Source of the DNA: Saccoglossus kowalevskii | Taxonomy: Eukaryota > Hemichordata > Enteropneusta > Harrimaniidae | DNA: 23,306 nucleotides | Reading direction: 5' to 3' | NCBI RefSeq assembly: GCF_000003605.2 | Contig: NW_003142815.1 | Span: 28,020-51,325, forward strand | Shown here: in pieces, positions 9,001 to 17,041 of the stretch | Layout of the letters: the number at the start of each line of letters is the position of its first letter | How positions within the stretch are numbered: position 1 is the stretch's first letter | The notes under the pieces: generated by a model | The model's input: only the letters and a program-made list of their open reading frames with translations | Databases searched by the model: none | What the model was told of the DNA's origin: nothing | Program-made: the position numbers and the translations under genes

Positions 9001-12000
9001 GAAGATACCTCAAAGTATGCACTCAGACAGTACGCTGTCGCATCCGCCTCCGCTGCGCGTTGGGCGATACTGCCGCTGTACTGTCTTCGTGCATACTTTG
9101 AGGTATCCTCGTAATAACCTTATATTATTACCTGGAACCCTTTATATTTGATAAGCTCCTTGAGTCTGTCCACCACGTAGAACTGTCCATCATTATCATA
9201 AAATCCAATGTCACCTACAACAAAAGTACAAACATATTATGAACGTTGCGTAATACTTATACCAAATTGTTGTACACCATTATACAATAACTTACTAGTA
9301 ACAGACTTCAACATGCCACGGTTGTCCCTCCTGACATATGTGCAAATTGCAAGTGGTACATACAAAACATTCCCACAATTTTAGGACTATCTCCTCACTA
9401 TGCTATTCTTATATCGTCACGGCCTGCTCGAACACGTACGAGATGTAGAATTGTTCGACTTACGAAAACATCAAGTTACAAAAAATACCACGCCCCTATT
9501 TTAGAAACCACGCCAAAACACAGATGTTTTGTTTTGTATAACGTTTCATGTTCCCCTTAATCAAAGTTCGGTTAACTGTTAATTGATATTCGAGTTACTA
9601 AATTTGAAAGTTAAACAGAACATCAAATATATGTTGCCGGTAACTCGAAGCACTGTTACCTGTTATTTGAACATCGAATTACATGATTTCGCAAAAGTGG
9701 GCGTGGCTTCTAAAATGTAGAAGGTGTCATTTTTGTAACTCGATGTTCGTAACTCGATGTCCATAATTCGACGCTGTCCCACACTCATCCGCGTTTCCGG
9801 TGATCGAACAAGCTGAAAGAAGGTAATACTTTGTAGTTTGAAATCAAATCAAGTAGACATATCCATTATACACAGAGCCTCTGACAGTTCTGACATTCAT
9901 GTAATAATGGGACCATTTCATTTTGTATTATTGACAATCAATACATTTGCAATTTCTTACTATGATCGGACCAAAATTCCAGTATTTCTCACCTGTATGC
10001 AACCATCCGTCCTTGATCGTATCTGCAGTTGCTTTCTCGTTCTTTAAGTATCCCTTCATCATCTGAGGTCCACGGTAGCACAGCTCACCGTTTTGTCTCT
10101 TCCCTAGAATCTCTCCGGTTTTTACATCTACTACCTGATTGGACAGAGAAAAAGAGAGTTCTTACTGTCCATGACACTCACTGGTACTATTACCATAACT
10201 GGTGATATCATAACGATATAAGACTAGCTAGTATTGATGGTGGGTGCGCCCTCTAATGGTAAATCAATCTAGTGACAGGAAAGCCTTTAGAAACATCGAT
10301 AAAGTTCGATCTGTAGTAGTAGGACTACCGGCCCCGCTGGTGAGACAAATTAGTCCACCTTTTAAAAAATATTGACCAAACCCCCTGGCTACAGGCATGT
10401 GTATTTTTGAACCAAAAATTGACGGAATGTGACTTAATTCATGTATGAAAATGTCTCCTGAATAAGAGACCTTGAATAAGACATTACATACCTTTGCTTC
10501 TGTATTTGGTACTAATTGTCCTACTGATCCTGGGTGACAGTCTTCAAGTAAATTTCCAATATTCACCACTGGACTCAGCTCAGTAAGACCAAAACCTTGA
10601 CAGAATCAATGAATAATACAGCAATATATGTTAATCATGGAACTACTAAGTACTAGTATATGCTAAACCATAGACATCTAATGTATTTGGCTAAACGTAT
10701 AACATGACGAGATCTCGTTGGGAGCAAGAGATCACGAGTCTTATATTTCTGTCCCTCAAATAGTGATCCAATCTCCTCCGTCATCGAGTNNNNNNNNNNN
10801 NNNNNNNNNNNNNNNNNNNNNNNNNNNNNNNNNNNNNNNNNNNNNNNNNNNNNNNNNNNNNNNNNNNNNNNNNNNNNNNNNNNNNNNNNNNNNNNNNNNN
10901 NNNNNNNNNNNNNNNNNNNNNNNNNNNNNNNNNNNNNNNNNNNNNNNNNNNNNNNNNNNNNNNNNNNNNNNNNNNNNNNNNNNNNNNNNNNNNNNNNNNN
11001 NNNNNNNNNNNNNNNNNNNNNNNNNNNNNNNNNNNNNNNNNNNNNNNNNNNNNNNNNNNNNNNNNNNNNNNNNNNNNNNNNNNNAAAAAAATTATTTCTT
11101 TTTGTAAAACAGAAAAGAAGTCCCAACTTTACTAGTCTACAATTCCTTTTAAATCTGACTGTCATTAGCGATGGATTTTCAGTGACTTGATGCGTATCTA
11201 TCTCAATGAGAGAATGAAATATGGTTATTGAGGGAAAAGCCAAGGGCGATAGAAGGAGATATCACACTTTTACACGTCTATCAACCCACGGGGGCTTGTC
11301 AACTGATGGCGAATTCGCTAGTGTGAGCACGAAGTGTATCAACTCATACCACGTACCTTGCCTACACTTCAGATCGTTGTTATCCAGTCTGTCCTTCACA
11401 GCATGTACAATCTTGGCACCGAGTGGAGCAGCCCCGCTAAGTATCTCTTTTAAACTGCTCAGGTCATAGTTATCCACTGACGGGTGCTTGGCGAGGAATA
11501 GTACAATCGGTGGAACTATAGGTGCGCATGTGATCTAGAAAAAAACACGTACACAATTATATCGAGTGAAACACGGTTACTAGAAGAGTAACTAGTAACT
11601 GTGATTGAAATAAGTGGTAACACTACATTTCTTACAAATAGCGCCCTCTAGTGATGAAGCGCTGATACACTAGTCTAATTCCTTTGCTGGTTCCCGGCGT
11701 CCTTTGCGAATGGCAGGTAGGACGCAGGTAACTAGTAATCGCCATATTGTTCCATTTGGGCCGGTTTTCCGGCCGGAAGGAACGCGACTGGGTGACGTAA
11801 TTTGAAAACATTCCAAGTTCCGTTTTGCGTAAACGTGTCTGTAATGCTACAATAAAGCCATGCCCATACATACTGCCTGCTTAGATTTACAGATTTGATA
11901 TGTTCTGTGCAAATTTATAACAAAAGAAACAATTCTTTTTATTCGCCCAACTTTCGAAAGCAAAAGAAAACCCCTGAACGGCCACGAGCGTAAGCGTTGA

Positions 12001-15000
12001 CGTCAGGTAACTAAGGGAAATGGAACAAGCAACGAGAAAGTGATGTACCAATCAGAATGCCAGAACCGTTACTAGTTACCGGCCTCTTGTGGCTTGGTAC
12101 GCCATGACACTTGAGGCGGGAACCAGCCAAGTCTAATCCCCTGCCCCAATTTCAACGTTGAGGGCGGTTAAGAAAATATTTCCTTAACCCCCCTCAGCGT
12201 TGAAATTGGGCCAGGGGCGCACAAGCGTTTCCTTGCTGGAGGATGTGGCGTCCAGGTAAGGGATATTGAAACTTTCTTTTATTAATGTCAAATTCGTGAA
12301 GTGTCTCAGTAACCATACTACCACCAATGGAACTGTCACCAGTTGAAAATGATAGAAATGTCTGATATTTGTAATTAGTCATTGTTTTAACATGCAAATT
12401 TGCATGTCGGAATGTTAAAACGGGGGAGTCGTCACCTGCGCATGCGTCAGATGGCCATCGCGTGTCATTGTTTACAAACAAGCGTCTACCCATAAGCCTT
12501 TACGTTTTCAGAGTGTGTTGTTATCGTTGCTTGGGACTCAATTTCCGCGCGTGCGCAGGTGACGACCCTCCCGCTTCAATGTGCTATGGGAGGCATCACT
12601 GAATTTTAGTTTGATTAAAATACTGTATTTATTGAGCCGAAATAATACACCCTCGCTGCGCATATGAATTTATTGTATAACAAACAAACTTTGTAATCTT
12701 GGATGATTCTAAGGAACTCTTCCGGTTCAAACTTCGGCAAAGTCACGTGCTTGACTCCTTGCCATAAACCACTCTGTAACATAGTCATCCCATAGATGTG
12801 GAAATAAGGCGGAAGTCCCAGCAGGCAATCGACGTCCGGTTTGTATTTGAAGAGGCCAGGGTAGCTAGGAAGAACAACAATTATATTACACAATGAAAAC
12901 ACTTAGTTGCATCAAACAATGTTTAAAAGAACACAACTGGCTGAAGTGCCAGTAACAGAAACTATCGATCTTGTTTCTCTCCGATGTTATTTTTAATAAA
13001 ACATTTTCTGTGTCATTAGTGTTAACATCGTCTAATGTTGGACACTAAAAGCAATATGCCGACGACACGTTGTACATTAAATCACTTGCAAGAAGAAAAA
13101 GTTGGCCGCGGGGTTGCGCCCGTGTGTCCGTCTACTATTTAAATCCAAGTTTGGCAAGTGAACTTTAGGGATTACGGTACAAGGTATGACAACTTCATCA
13201 AGTGCTCGAGGCGAACTGACAATTACGTTCTCGCCATGTGGCCGATAACAACAAAATTACAACTACTCGATCCTTAGTTTTCATGTCGCATTTCACGTGC
13301 ATCATCCTTGTGCAGGGTCACTTTGTCCATGCAATTGCCTTAAACAATATTTCGGTAAAATTGGTCATTTTATGTGGTTACATTTAAACAAAAACCCATA
13401 TAAATGAGAATTTGTGATACCGAAAGGACCGTGGCGACATGCAGACAGCACCTACTCAGCTGGAACATGACTATATTGTATATGCCGTGGTTAAACCCTT
13501 CCTGACATTTTTTTAAATACAGAGAATATACCACTTCACAGAGTGCTTTTTAAACATTTTCGTCCAGTTCATTCATCGATCATGCGTATGACTTGAACCA
13601 ACCTTTTAGTATTTTTATGTGTAGATTATATTGTGGATAATTATGAATATTGAAATTGCTGAGCTTAAAAGTGTGAAACCGGGTTCCTACTTACCTTAAT
13701 TGTGTAATGTTAGATATTAAATTATAATGTGACAGCATCACCCCTTTCGGCTCTCCGGTAGTTCCACTGGAGTATGGCAAAACCACTAAATCCTCCATTG
13801 GATTTATGCTAATGTTGCTAGGAAACGCCGATCCATCATCCTCCATCAGTTTTGTAAAAGGTATACAACCATCAGTGGCTTCGGTACCAAATACATAAAT
13901 AGCCTTTTCAGTGAAAAGAAGTAAGTTATTAATTTTCTATCAAAAGATAGCACATACACCCTCCCGTACCCATCATGGATTAATAGTATGTCACAACTTA
14001 TATAGTAAATGTTTGCATTACTACGTATGCCCTTATATGCATTGACTCCTGACGGCGTCCTGGCAAATATCGCCCAAAGAGTGCCGGGAGTTTGTTCGAA
14101 ACTTTGAACGTTTCGAAATCAATCGTCGGTCGGCACGTGTTTTACGGATATAGTAAATCGTTTCATGATTTTTTTTTACTGAAACATGATAAATGAAACA
14201 TTTTTTTACTGAAATGTGTGATTAAAAAGCAACTTAAATTGTAAAAAGAAGTACATGTATCACGTATTCAAAAAGACCTATGCATAAGACTCATTTGCAT
14301 ATTCGACTCCTCGTATATTCGAACCGGGTCGTAAAAGTCGTATCTAGTCCATAAATATGCTACATTAGATTGGTTAGTGTTTGTCGTCTCATATAATCGA
14401 CATGCCATATAAGGATACCACCGCACCCACCACAACACCCCATCCCACACCACACCCACCACACCCCGTGTACAAATACTAGTAGTGTATACCTTAATGT
14501 TACTACACTTCTCAGCAGCTTCTCTGGCTTTGTCGGCAAACTGTGGTATGGTTATGATGCATTTGGATTCTGAATCGTTCAGCTGGTTTGCCAGTTCATC
14601 TAACCAGTAATGATAGGAATAGATAGTTTGTAGTTAAACTCCAGCCTTATGATATGTATAATGCAACTAAGCACATTAATTAGGACAACGATTACCAAAT
14701 ATTATATTATTCTTTATGGATGGGATACGGCTTTTGTGGTCCGAGATCGTATATCGGAAGCGCCCGGGCTTGCGTTAGTCGTACGATCGATGGCCACAAA
14801 AGCTGTATGTTTTATCATATACCTTATAGGGTAATTTGTTTTTTTTAAATGCTTATTGTTTTGAGCTACTAGTACTTTATTTATTTCGGTTATTTCTACC
14901 ATTTATTCAAAAGTTTACAGTGCGAATTGATATTCCTTTGCATGAAGTCGCAACTGTACAGTCTTATCCTGTCTAGTTTGCAAATACGTTTTTACACGGA

Positions 15001-16956
15001 AATCGACAGCGCGCTATGTGACAATACATAACGCGCTGTGCGACGATGTAGCGCTTTAAAGGGCGGCTGTCGTCGCGTCGCGTCCTGTTCGATATGGGAC
15101 TCATAGCGACGTATACAACGCGTGTAAAATACATTATTAATTTACATGAAATTCGAACACGCTCTGCGCGACGACCACCACGCTTTAAAGGTAGTTGATG
15201 TACGTTCGGTACGTTGTAAAAGTCGCAGCTATATGGTACTTGATGTATGACGTATACTGTTGAAATTCATAAACATAAACTGCACGGCGAATTAAATACA
15301 CTTACCCACAGTATACAATGGATTGACAGTTGTATTTATGGCACCAATGGAAGCCACTGCGTTGAAGGCAATGAAGAATTCTGGGATATTTGGTGAAAAT
15401 ATTGCACATACGTCACCTTGACGAAAACCATCACGTGATAGCCCACTGGCACTGTTATGAATGGCATTTTTAAGTTGTTTGAATGTGTAGGAGCGGTCAG
15501 TGAAACCATTTACCTGTAATGTATGTGTGAAGGAATGAATGAATGAACGAACAAACAAACACAAATATATGACTGACTGAATAAATAAATAAATAAGCGA
15601 GCGATTGCAAGATAAATCCTTTGCTAGATTTTAGAAACTTAAATCATCTTGTGTTTTTGGAGGTTGGGCATAAATATAAAGTTTGTTGCGAAATCCATAA
15701 TGCTACAAAGTTTTATAAATGTGTACTCACCAGTGCCACGGCATCACCCCGTTTATCAAAGTCGGCTAATACGAACTGTGGCAAAGACAGGTTTGTTGGA
15801 ATGTCGAAATCCGGGTATTTACTTTTTAAAATACCAACTGTAAGAATAATAAACGAGTATAGGAAGATATATAATGGCCATTTATTGAAGCGGGAGGGTC
15901 GTCACCTGCGCACGCGTGGGAATTGAGTCCCAAGCGACGATAACAACACACGCTAAAACGCAAAGGTATACGCTTGTTTGTAAACAATGACACGCTATGG
16001 TCATCTGACGCATGCGCAGGTGACGACTCCCACCGCTTTAAAACAGGTTTTTAAATGGTTTTACCGTTCGGAATGATATGGAAAAGTAAATAGTTAAGCG
16101 AATTTTATGTTTGAATTAGGTACTTGCACGAGAAAACTGCAAAAATATTGAAAATATTCATTGCATAGTATGATACGGCAGAACTAAATAATATGCACAC
16201 ATGTCATCCTGGTAAATTTTCATCATCATCGAATTATACACAAGGAATCAAAGAAGTATGTACTAATGTGAAATAGACGGACAGTTCGTTCGACACATTT
16301 AATTGTCACATACTTGAACCCAAAATGTCAACCATGTAGGAATATATATTGAAACCAATTTGATATAAATCTTATTAACATTTTCCATGAATTCAGCCAT
16401 AAACAACTACAACAATATATTGAAATATGATGTTATATTGTCGATAAACATTGTGAAATATGGAATGATCGTGTTGCCAGTGGTGAATTGGACAGAACTC
16501 ATAGTTTTATGGATGTTTGACTAGGTTTATCAGAATATTGTGAACAGCAGTATAAAATAAACCATATTAAATCGACATGCCATTTTAGCGAATGTGTCTC
16601 AATACAGAATCTTAATTTAGCTAAAGTACCGACCAACAATCCCATTGTGAGAATATTTGTTTTATTTTAAATAATTTTGAATTAGCAAAATTACCTAAAA
16701 TAACATGCTAGTAAAAAAGACATGTTTAACATTATAATGGAGTTAAATCTGTTTTAATGGTAGATAAAGTTGACATCTCTTTACCTGAAGACGTTATCGC
16801 CGTTTTACTGAAACCTCTTGACGACGTACATTTCATAAAGAGTTTATTATTTTTCGTTCTGGTGTGGCTATAAGATTGAGATCCAAGTATTCTTCCCGGA
16901 TATGACGTCACACCCCGAGAGCACACTGGCCAACAACGCCGTAAAACCAGCGCCAT
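5961..16956 (-). CDS. Adenylate-forming acyl-CoA ligase, 4-coumarate:CoA ligase / luciferase-like (12 exons, complete)
   Basis: The product should activate a carboxylic acid with ATP to an acyl-adenylate and transfer it to CoA. Twelve exons join at GT-AG sites with matching phases (1,0,1,0,2,0,1,0,1,0,1) into 584 residues. Visible motifs are the P-loop [11 protein letters not shown] (about 242-252), the PPYFHIYGM block with His 290, QGFGLTE (385-391), [16 protein letters not shown] with the ribose-binding Asp 469, the hinge DRLKE (483-487), VAPAEIE (496-502), and [11 protein letters not shown] with catalytic Lys 575. The length is slightly above the usual 540-560 because of a basic, Ser/Thr-rich N terminus with no Asp or Glu in residues 1-57, which suggests mitochondrial import. 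The C terminus RDI is not a PTS1. An in-frame TAG lies directly before the ATG. The substrate cannot be read from sequence: a coumarate-like, medium-chain fatty or luciferin-like acid are all possible. Family membership is near certain; location is inferred. Confidence 0.93.
6184..6985 (+). mobile_element. Dead RTE-type non-LTR reverse transcriptase fragment in ligase intron 11
   Basis: The plus strand opens with [20 protein letters not shown], then [12 protein letters not shown] with the catalytic FADD box intact (6280-6291), [38 protein letters not shown], and ends with [19 protein letters not shown]. This block order is that of an RTE-like LINE RT C-terminal half. Breaks include an in-frame TAA at 6313-6315, loss of frame after VVEDG near 6450, and further shifts after 6660 and 6843. 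The 5' half and the endonuclease are absent. It lies antisense to the ligase. Confidence 0.85.
7496..7658 (-). CDS. Ligase exon 11
   Basis: The acceptor is TTCGCACACAG and the donor GAGA|GTGAGT, phase 1. It encodes 54 residues of the mobile C-terminal domain, starting [10 protein letters not shown] and including [21 protein letters not shown]. Confidence 0.95.
7659..8980. other. Ligase intron 10, distal part: nothing recognised
   Basis: This is AT-rich intron sequence. A 149-codon open frame on plus (8320-8769) has no recognisable domain and a composition like its surroundings, so it is treated as chance. Confidence 0.6.
8981..9131. mobile_element. Inverted-repeat element carrying the exon 10 splice donor
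   Basis: Two arms of about 45 bp (core AAGGTTATTACGA, GATACCTCAAAGTATGCAC, AGACAGTAC) at about 8990-9033 and 9078-9121 are inverted copies with about three mismatches, around a 44-bp GC-rich loop. The outer ends are AT-rich (TAATAATA). The right end runs into the GT of intron 10. It looks like a MITE or foldback element; no target duplication is certain. Confidence 0.8.
9132..9214 (-). CDS. Ligase exon 10 (hinge exon)
   Basis: The acceptor is TTTTGTTGTAG and the donor CAG|GTAATA. It encodes only 28 residues, but these include [10 protein letters not shown] with the ribose-binding Asp and the hinge DRLKE about which the C-terminal domain rotates between the two half-reactions. The donor lies at the edge of a long inverted repeat. 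Intron retention would add three codons and then a TAA. Confidence 0.95.
9447..9770. mobile_element. Foldback element with reiterated TCGAGTTAC motif in ligase intron 9
   Basis: The arms at about 9447-9513 and 9699-9770 are inverted copies (ATCAAGTTACAAAAA... TTTTAGAAACCACGCC against GGGCGTGGCTTCTAAAA...). A motif close to TCGAGTTAC occurs about eight times in both orientations, including a direct tandem pair near 9736-9760. Such reiteration resembles subterminal transposase-binding repeats. There is no coding capacity. Confidence 0.7.
9993..10134 (-). CDS. Ligase exon 9
   Basis: The acceptor is GTCCAATCAG and the donor ACAG|GTGAG, phase 1. It encodes 47 residues with [18 protein letters not shown] and DGWLHT, the run up to motif A7. 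Confidence 0.95.
10492..10595 (-). CDS. Ligase exon 8 (motif A5)
   Basis: The acceptor is TCTGTCAAG and the donor GCAAAG|GTATG. It encodes 35 residues beginning [11 protein letters not shown], the family GYGxTE motif with Tyr replaced by Phe; its Thr and Glu contact AMP and Mg in relatives. The assembly gap lies in the intron before it, so an unseen extra exon there is possible, although the exon 7 to 8 join is already continuous with family homology. Confidence 0.94.
10790..11084. other. Assembly gap (295 N) in ligase intron 7
   Basis: This run of unknown bases separates exon 8 from exon 7. Because exons 7 and 8 join in phase and in register with the family, no coding sequence needs to be missing, but a repeat or optional exon could be hidden. 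Confidence 0.98.
11357..11534 (-). CDS. Ligase exon 7
   Basis: The acceptor is TTTTTTCTAG and the donor CAAG|GTACG, phase 1. It encodes 59 residues including [14 protein letters not shown] and [15 protein letters not shown]. The SGAAPLG segment lines the adenylate and acyl pocket in this family. Confidence 0.95.
11680..12129. mobile_element. 450-bp non-autonomous DNA transposon with 8-bp target duplication, ligase intron 6
   Basis: The direct repeat AGTCTAAT flanks the element (11672-11679 and 12130-12137). The ends are inverted: GCTGGTTCCCGGCG on the left against GGGCGGGAACCAGC-like sequence on the right, then GGTAACTAGTAA near 11727 against TTACTAGTTACC near 12069. The 8-bp duplication points to hAT-like or related families. 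No transposase is present. The short palindrome GGCCGGTTTTCCGGCC lies inside, near 11759. Confidence 0.75.
12138..12217. repeat. 80-bp hairpin (foldback) adjoining the 450-bp element
   Basis: The left arm (12138-12173, CCCCTGCCCCAATTTCAACG onward) and the right arm (12182-12217) are inverted copies of about 36 bp with about three mismatches, separated by an AT-rich loop of about eight bases. The transcript could form a very stable stem within intron 6. Confidence 0.85.
12415..12580 (+). mobile_element. MITE copy A in ligase intron 6
   Basis: This element of about 160 bp has terminal inverted repeats GGGAGTCGTCACCTGCGCATG / CATGCGCAGGTGACGAC-like, and a second copy at 15886-16041 in opposite orientation. 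The copies share the interior (TCATTGTTTACAAACAAGCG, CTTGGGACTCAATT) at high identity. It begins about 110 bp downstream of the exon 6 donor. The ends are close to TTAAAGCGG; the target duplication is unresolved. Confidence 0.88.
12690..12864 (-). CDS. Ligase exon 6 (weak donor)
   Basis: The acceptor is TTCTTCCTAG. It encodes 59 residues with [16 protein letters not shown] (motif A4, with the conserved His) and [14 protein letters not shown]. The donor that joins correctly to exon 7 is AAA|GTTTGT, which departs from consensus at +3 and +4. The join [11 protein letters not shown] is well supported by family homology. Read-through would add 21 codons before a stop. Confidence 0.9.
12865..13694. 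other. Ligase intron 5: nothing recognised
   Basis: This 830-bp intron has consensus ends and no recognisable repeat, RNA gene or coding sequence on either strand. Confidence 0.6.
13695..13903 (-). CDS. Ligase exon 5 (P-loop exon)
   Basis: The acceptor is TTTCACTGAAAAG and the donor TTAAG|GTAAGT, phase 2. It encodes 69 residues containing [19 protein letters not shown], the AMP-binding signature (motif A3) that contacts ATP phosphates. All Gly, Thr and Lys positions of the signature are intact. Confidence 0.96.
14394..14468 (-). promoter_or_regulatory. G-run cluster downstream of the exon 4 donor
   Basis: On the sense (minus) strand this is a string of GGTGGGTG-type units including GGGATGGGG, with at least four runs of three or more G. 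It begins about 25 nt inside intron 4. G runs near donors are known splicing enhancers bound by hnRNP H/F, and the tract could also form a long-loop quadruplex. Function here is inferred. Confidence 0.5.
14493..14599 (-). CDS. Ligase exon 4
   Basis: The acceptor is TTACTGGTTAG and the donor ATTAAG|GTATAC. It encodes 36 residues starting [14 protein letters not shown], typical of the helix and strand before the P-loop domain. A cluster of G runs starts about 25 nt downstream of the donor on the sense strand. Confidence 0.92.
14724..14807. repeat. 84-bp palindrome centred on GCCCGGGC in ligase intron 3
   Basis: The arms carry ATACGGCTTTTGTGG on the left and CCACAAAAGCTGTAT on the right, with an exact palindromic centre at 14762-14769 and partial pairing between. 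It is a foldback element or MITE without coding capacity. Confidence 0.75.
15007..15190. mobile_element. Composite short inverted-repeat element with CTTTAAAG ends, ligase intron 3
   Basis: The unit 15054-15190 is bounded by CTTTAAAGGGCGGCTGTCG on the left and CGACGACCACCACGCTTTAA on the right, which are imperfect inverted repeats. Directly to its left, GCGACGATGTAGCGCTTTAA resembles another right end and follows an imperfect hairpin (CAGCGCG...CGCGCTG, 15007-15040). Two related elements therefore appear joined at one CTTTAAAG. A truncated copy is at 2529-2610. Confidence 0.65.
15306..15513 (-). CDS. Ligase exon 3
   Basis: The acceptor is CATTACAG|GTAAATGG and the donor CTGTGG|GTAAG. It encodes 69 residues of the N-terminal domain, including [27 protein letters not shown] and [13 protein letters not shown]. 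These match the usual family segments preceding the adenylate pocket. Confidence 0.94.
15532..15597. repeat. Imperfect tetranucleotide microsatellite
   Basis: Runs of GAAT, GAAC, AAAC, GACT and AATA units lie in the short intron 2 of the ligase. Confidence 0.8.
15731..15837 (-). CDS. Ligase exon 2
   Basis: The acceptor is TTCTTACAG and the donor CACTG|GTGAGT. It encodes 36 residues including [18 protein letters not shown], the segment that opens the folded N-terminal domain in 4CL-like enzymes. It enters in phase 1 (completing a Val codon) and leaves in phase 0. A MITE copy ends about 49 bp upstream of its acceptor in transcript direction. Confidence 0.92.
15886..16041 (-). mobile_element. 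MITE copy B in ligase intron 1
   Basis: This is the same element as 12415-12580, inverted. It starts TTGAAGCGGGAGGGTCGTCA and ends GACGACTCCCACCGCTTTAA. It lies about 49 bp from the exon 2 acceptor. Confidence 0.88.
16042..16784. other. Ligase intron 1, remaining part: nothing recognised
   Basis: This is AT-rich intron sequence between the MITE copy and exon 1. No open frame of note and no known repeat was recognised. Confidence 0.6.
16785..16956 (-). CDS. Ligase exon 1 (start codon and presequence)
   Basis: This exon encodes residues 1-57 plus the first base of codon 58. It starts [12 protein letters not shown] and is rich in Arg, Lys, Ser and Thr without any acidic residue, as in mitochondrial targeting sequences. 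The donor reads CTTCAG|GTAAAG. The codon immediately upstream of the ATG is TAG in frame, which fixes the start unless an upstream intron exists. The base at -3 is T and at +4 is G, so the Kozak context is only moderate. Confidence 0.85.
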
Positions 16957-17041
16957 CTATCTACCAAAGATAAGATAAAAATAAAAAAGAACACAATTAT
17001 CATGCATCAATCCTCCACAGAGGGAATGTGCTCTACTATTA

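Noticed and set aside
10700-10735. ACGAGATCTCGT palindrome beside the assembly gap
   Set aside because: A short 12-bp palindrome of a kind expected by chance in a window this size; no flanking structure.
10718-11243. Frames running across the N gap
   Set aside because: They are artefacts of translating unknown bases as open codons.
12391-12406. CATGCAAATTTGCATG, a palindrome of two overlapping octamer (POU) sites in intron 6
   Set aside because: A perfect match, but single and adjacent to transposon sequence; no other regulatory evidence.
14296-14340. GGTTCGAAT-like words on minus, considered as a tRNA T-loop
   Set aside because: No T-stem pairing, D-arm or anticodon arm could be fitted.
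15621-15926. Plus-strand frames opposite ligase exon 2
   Set aside because: Shadow frames of the minus-strand exon and of MITE copy B.
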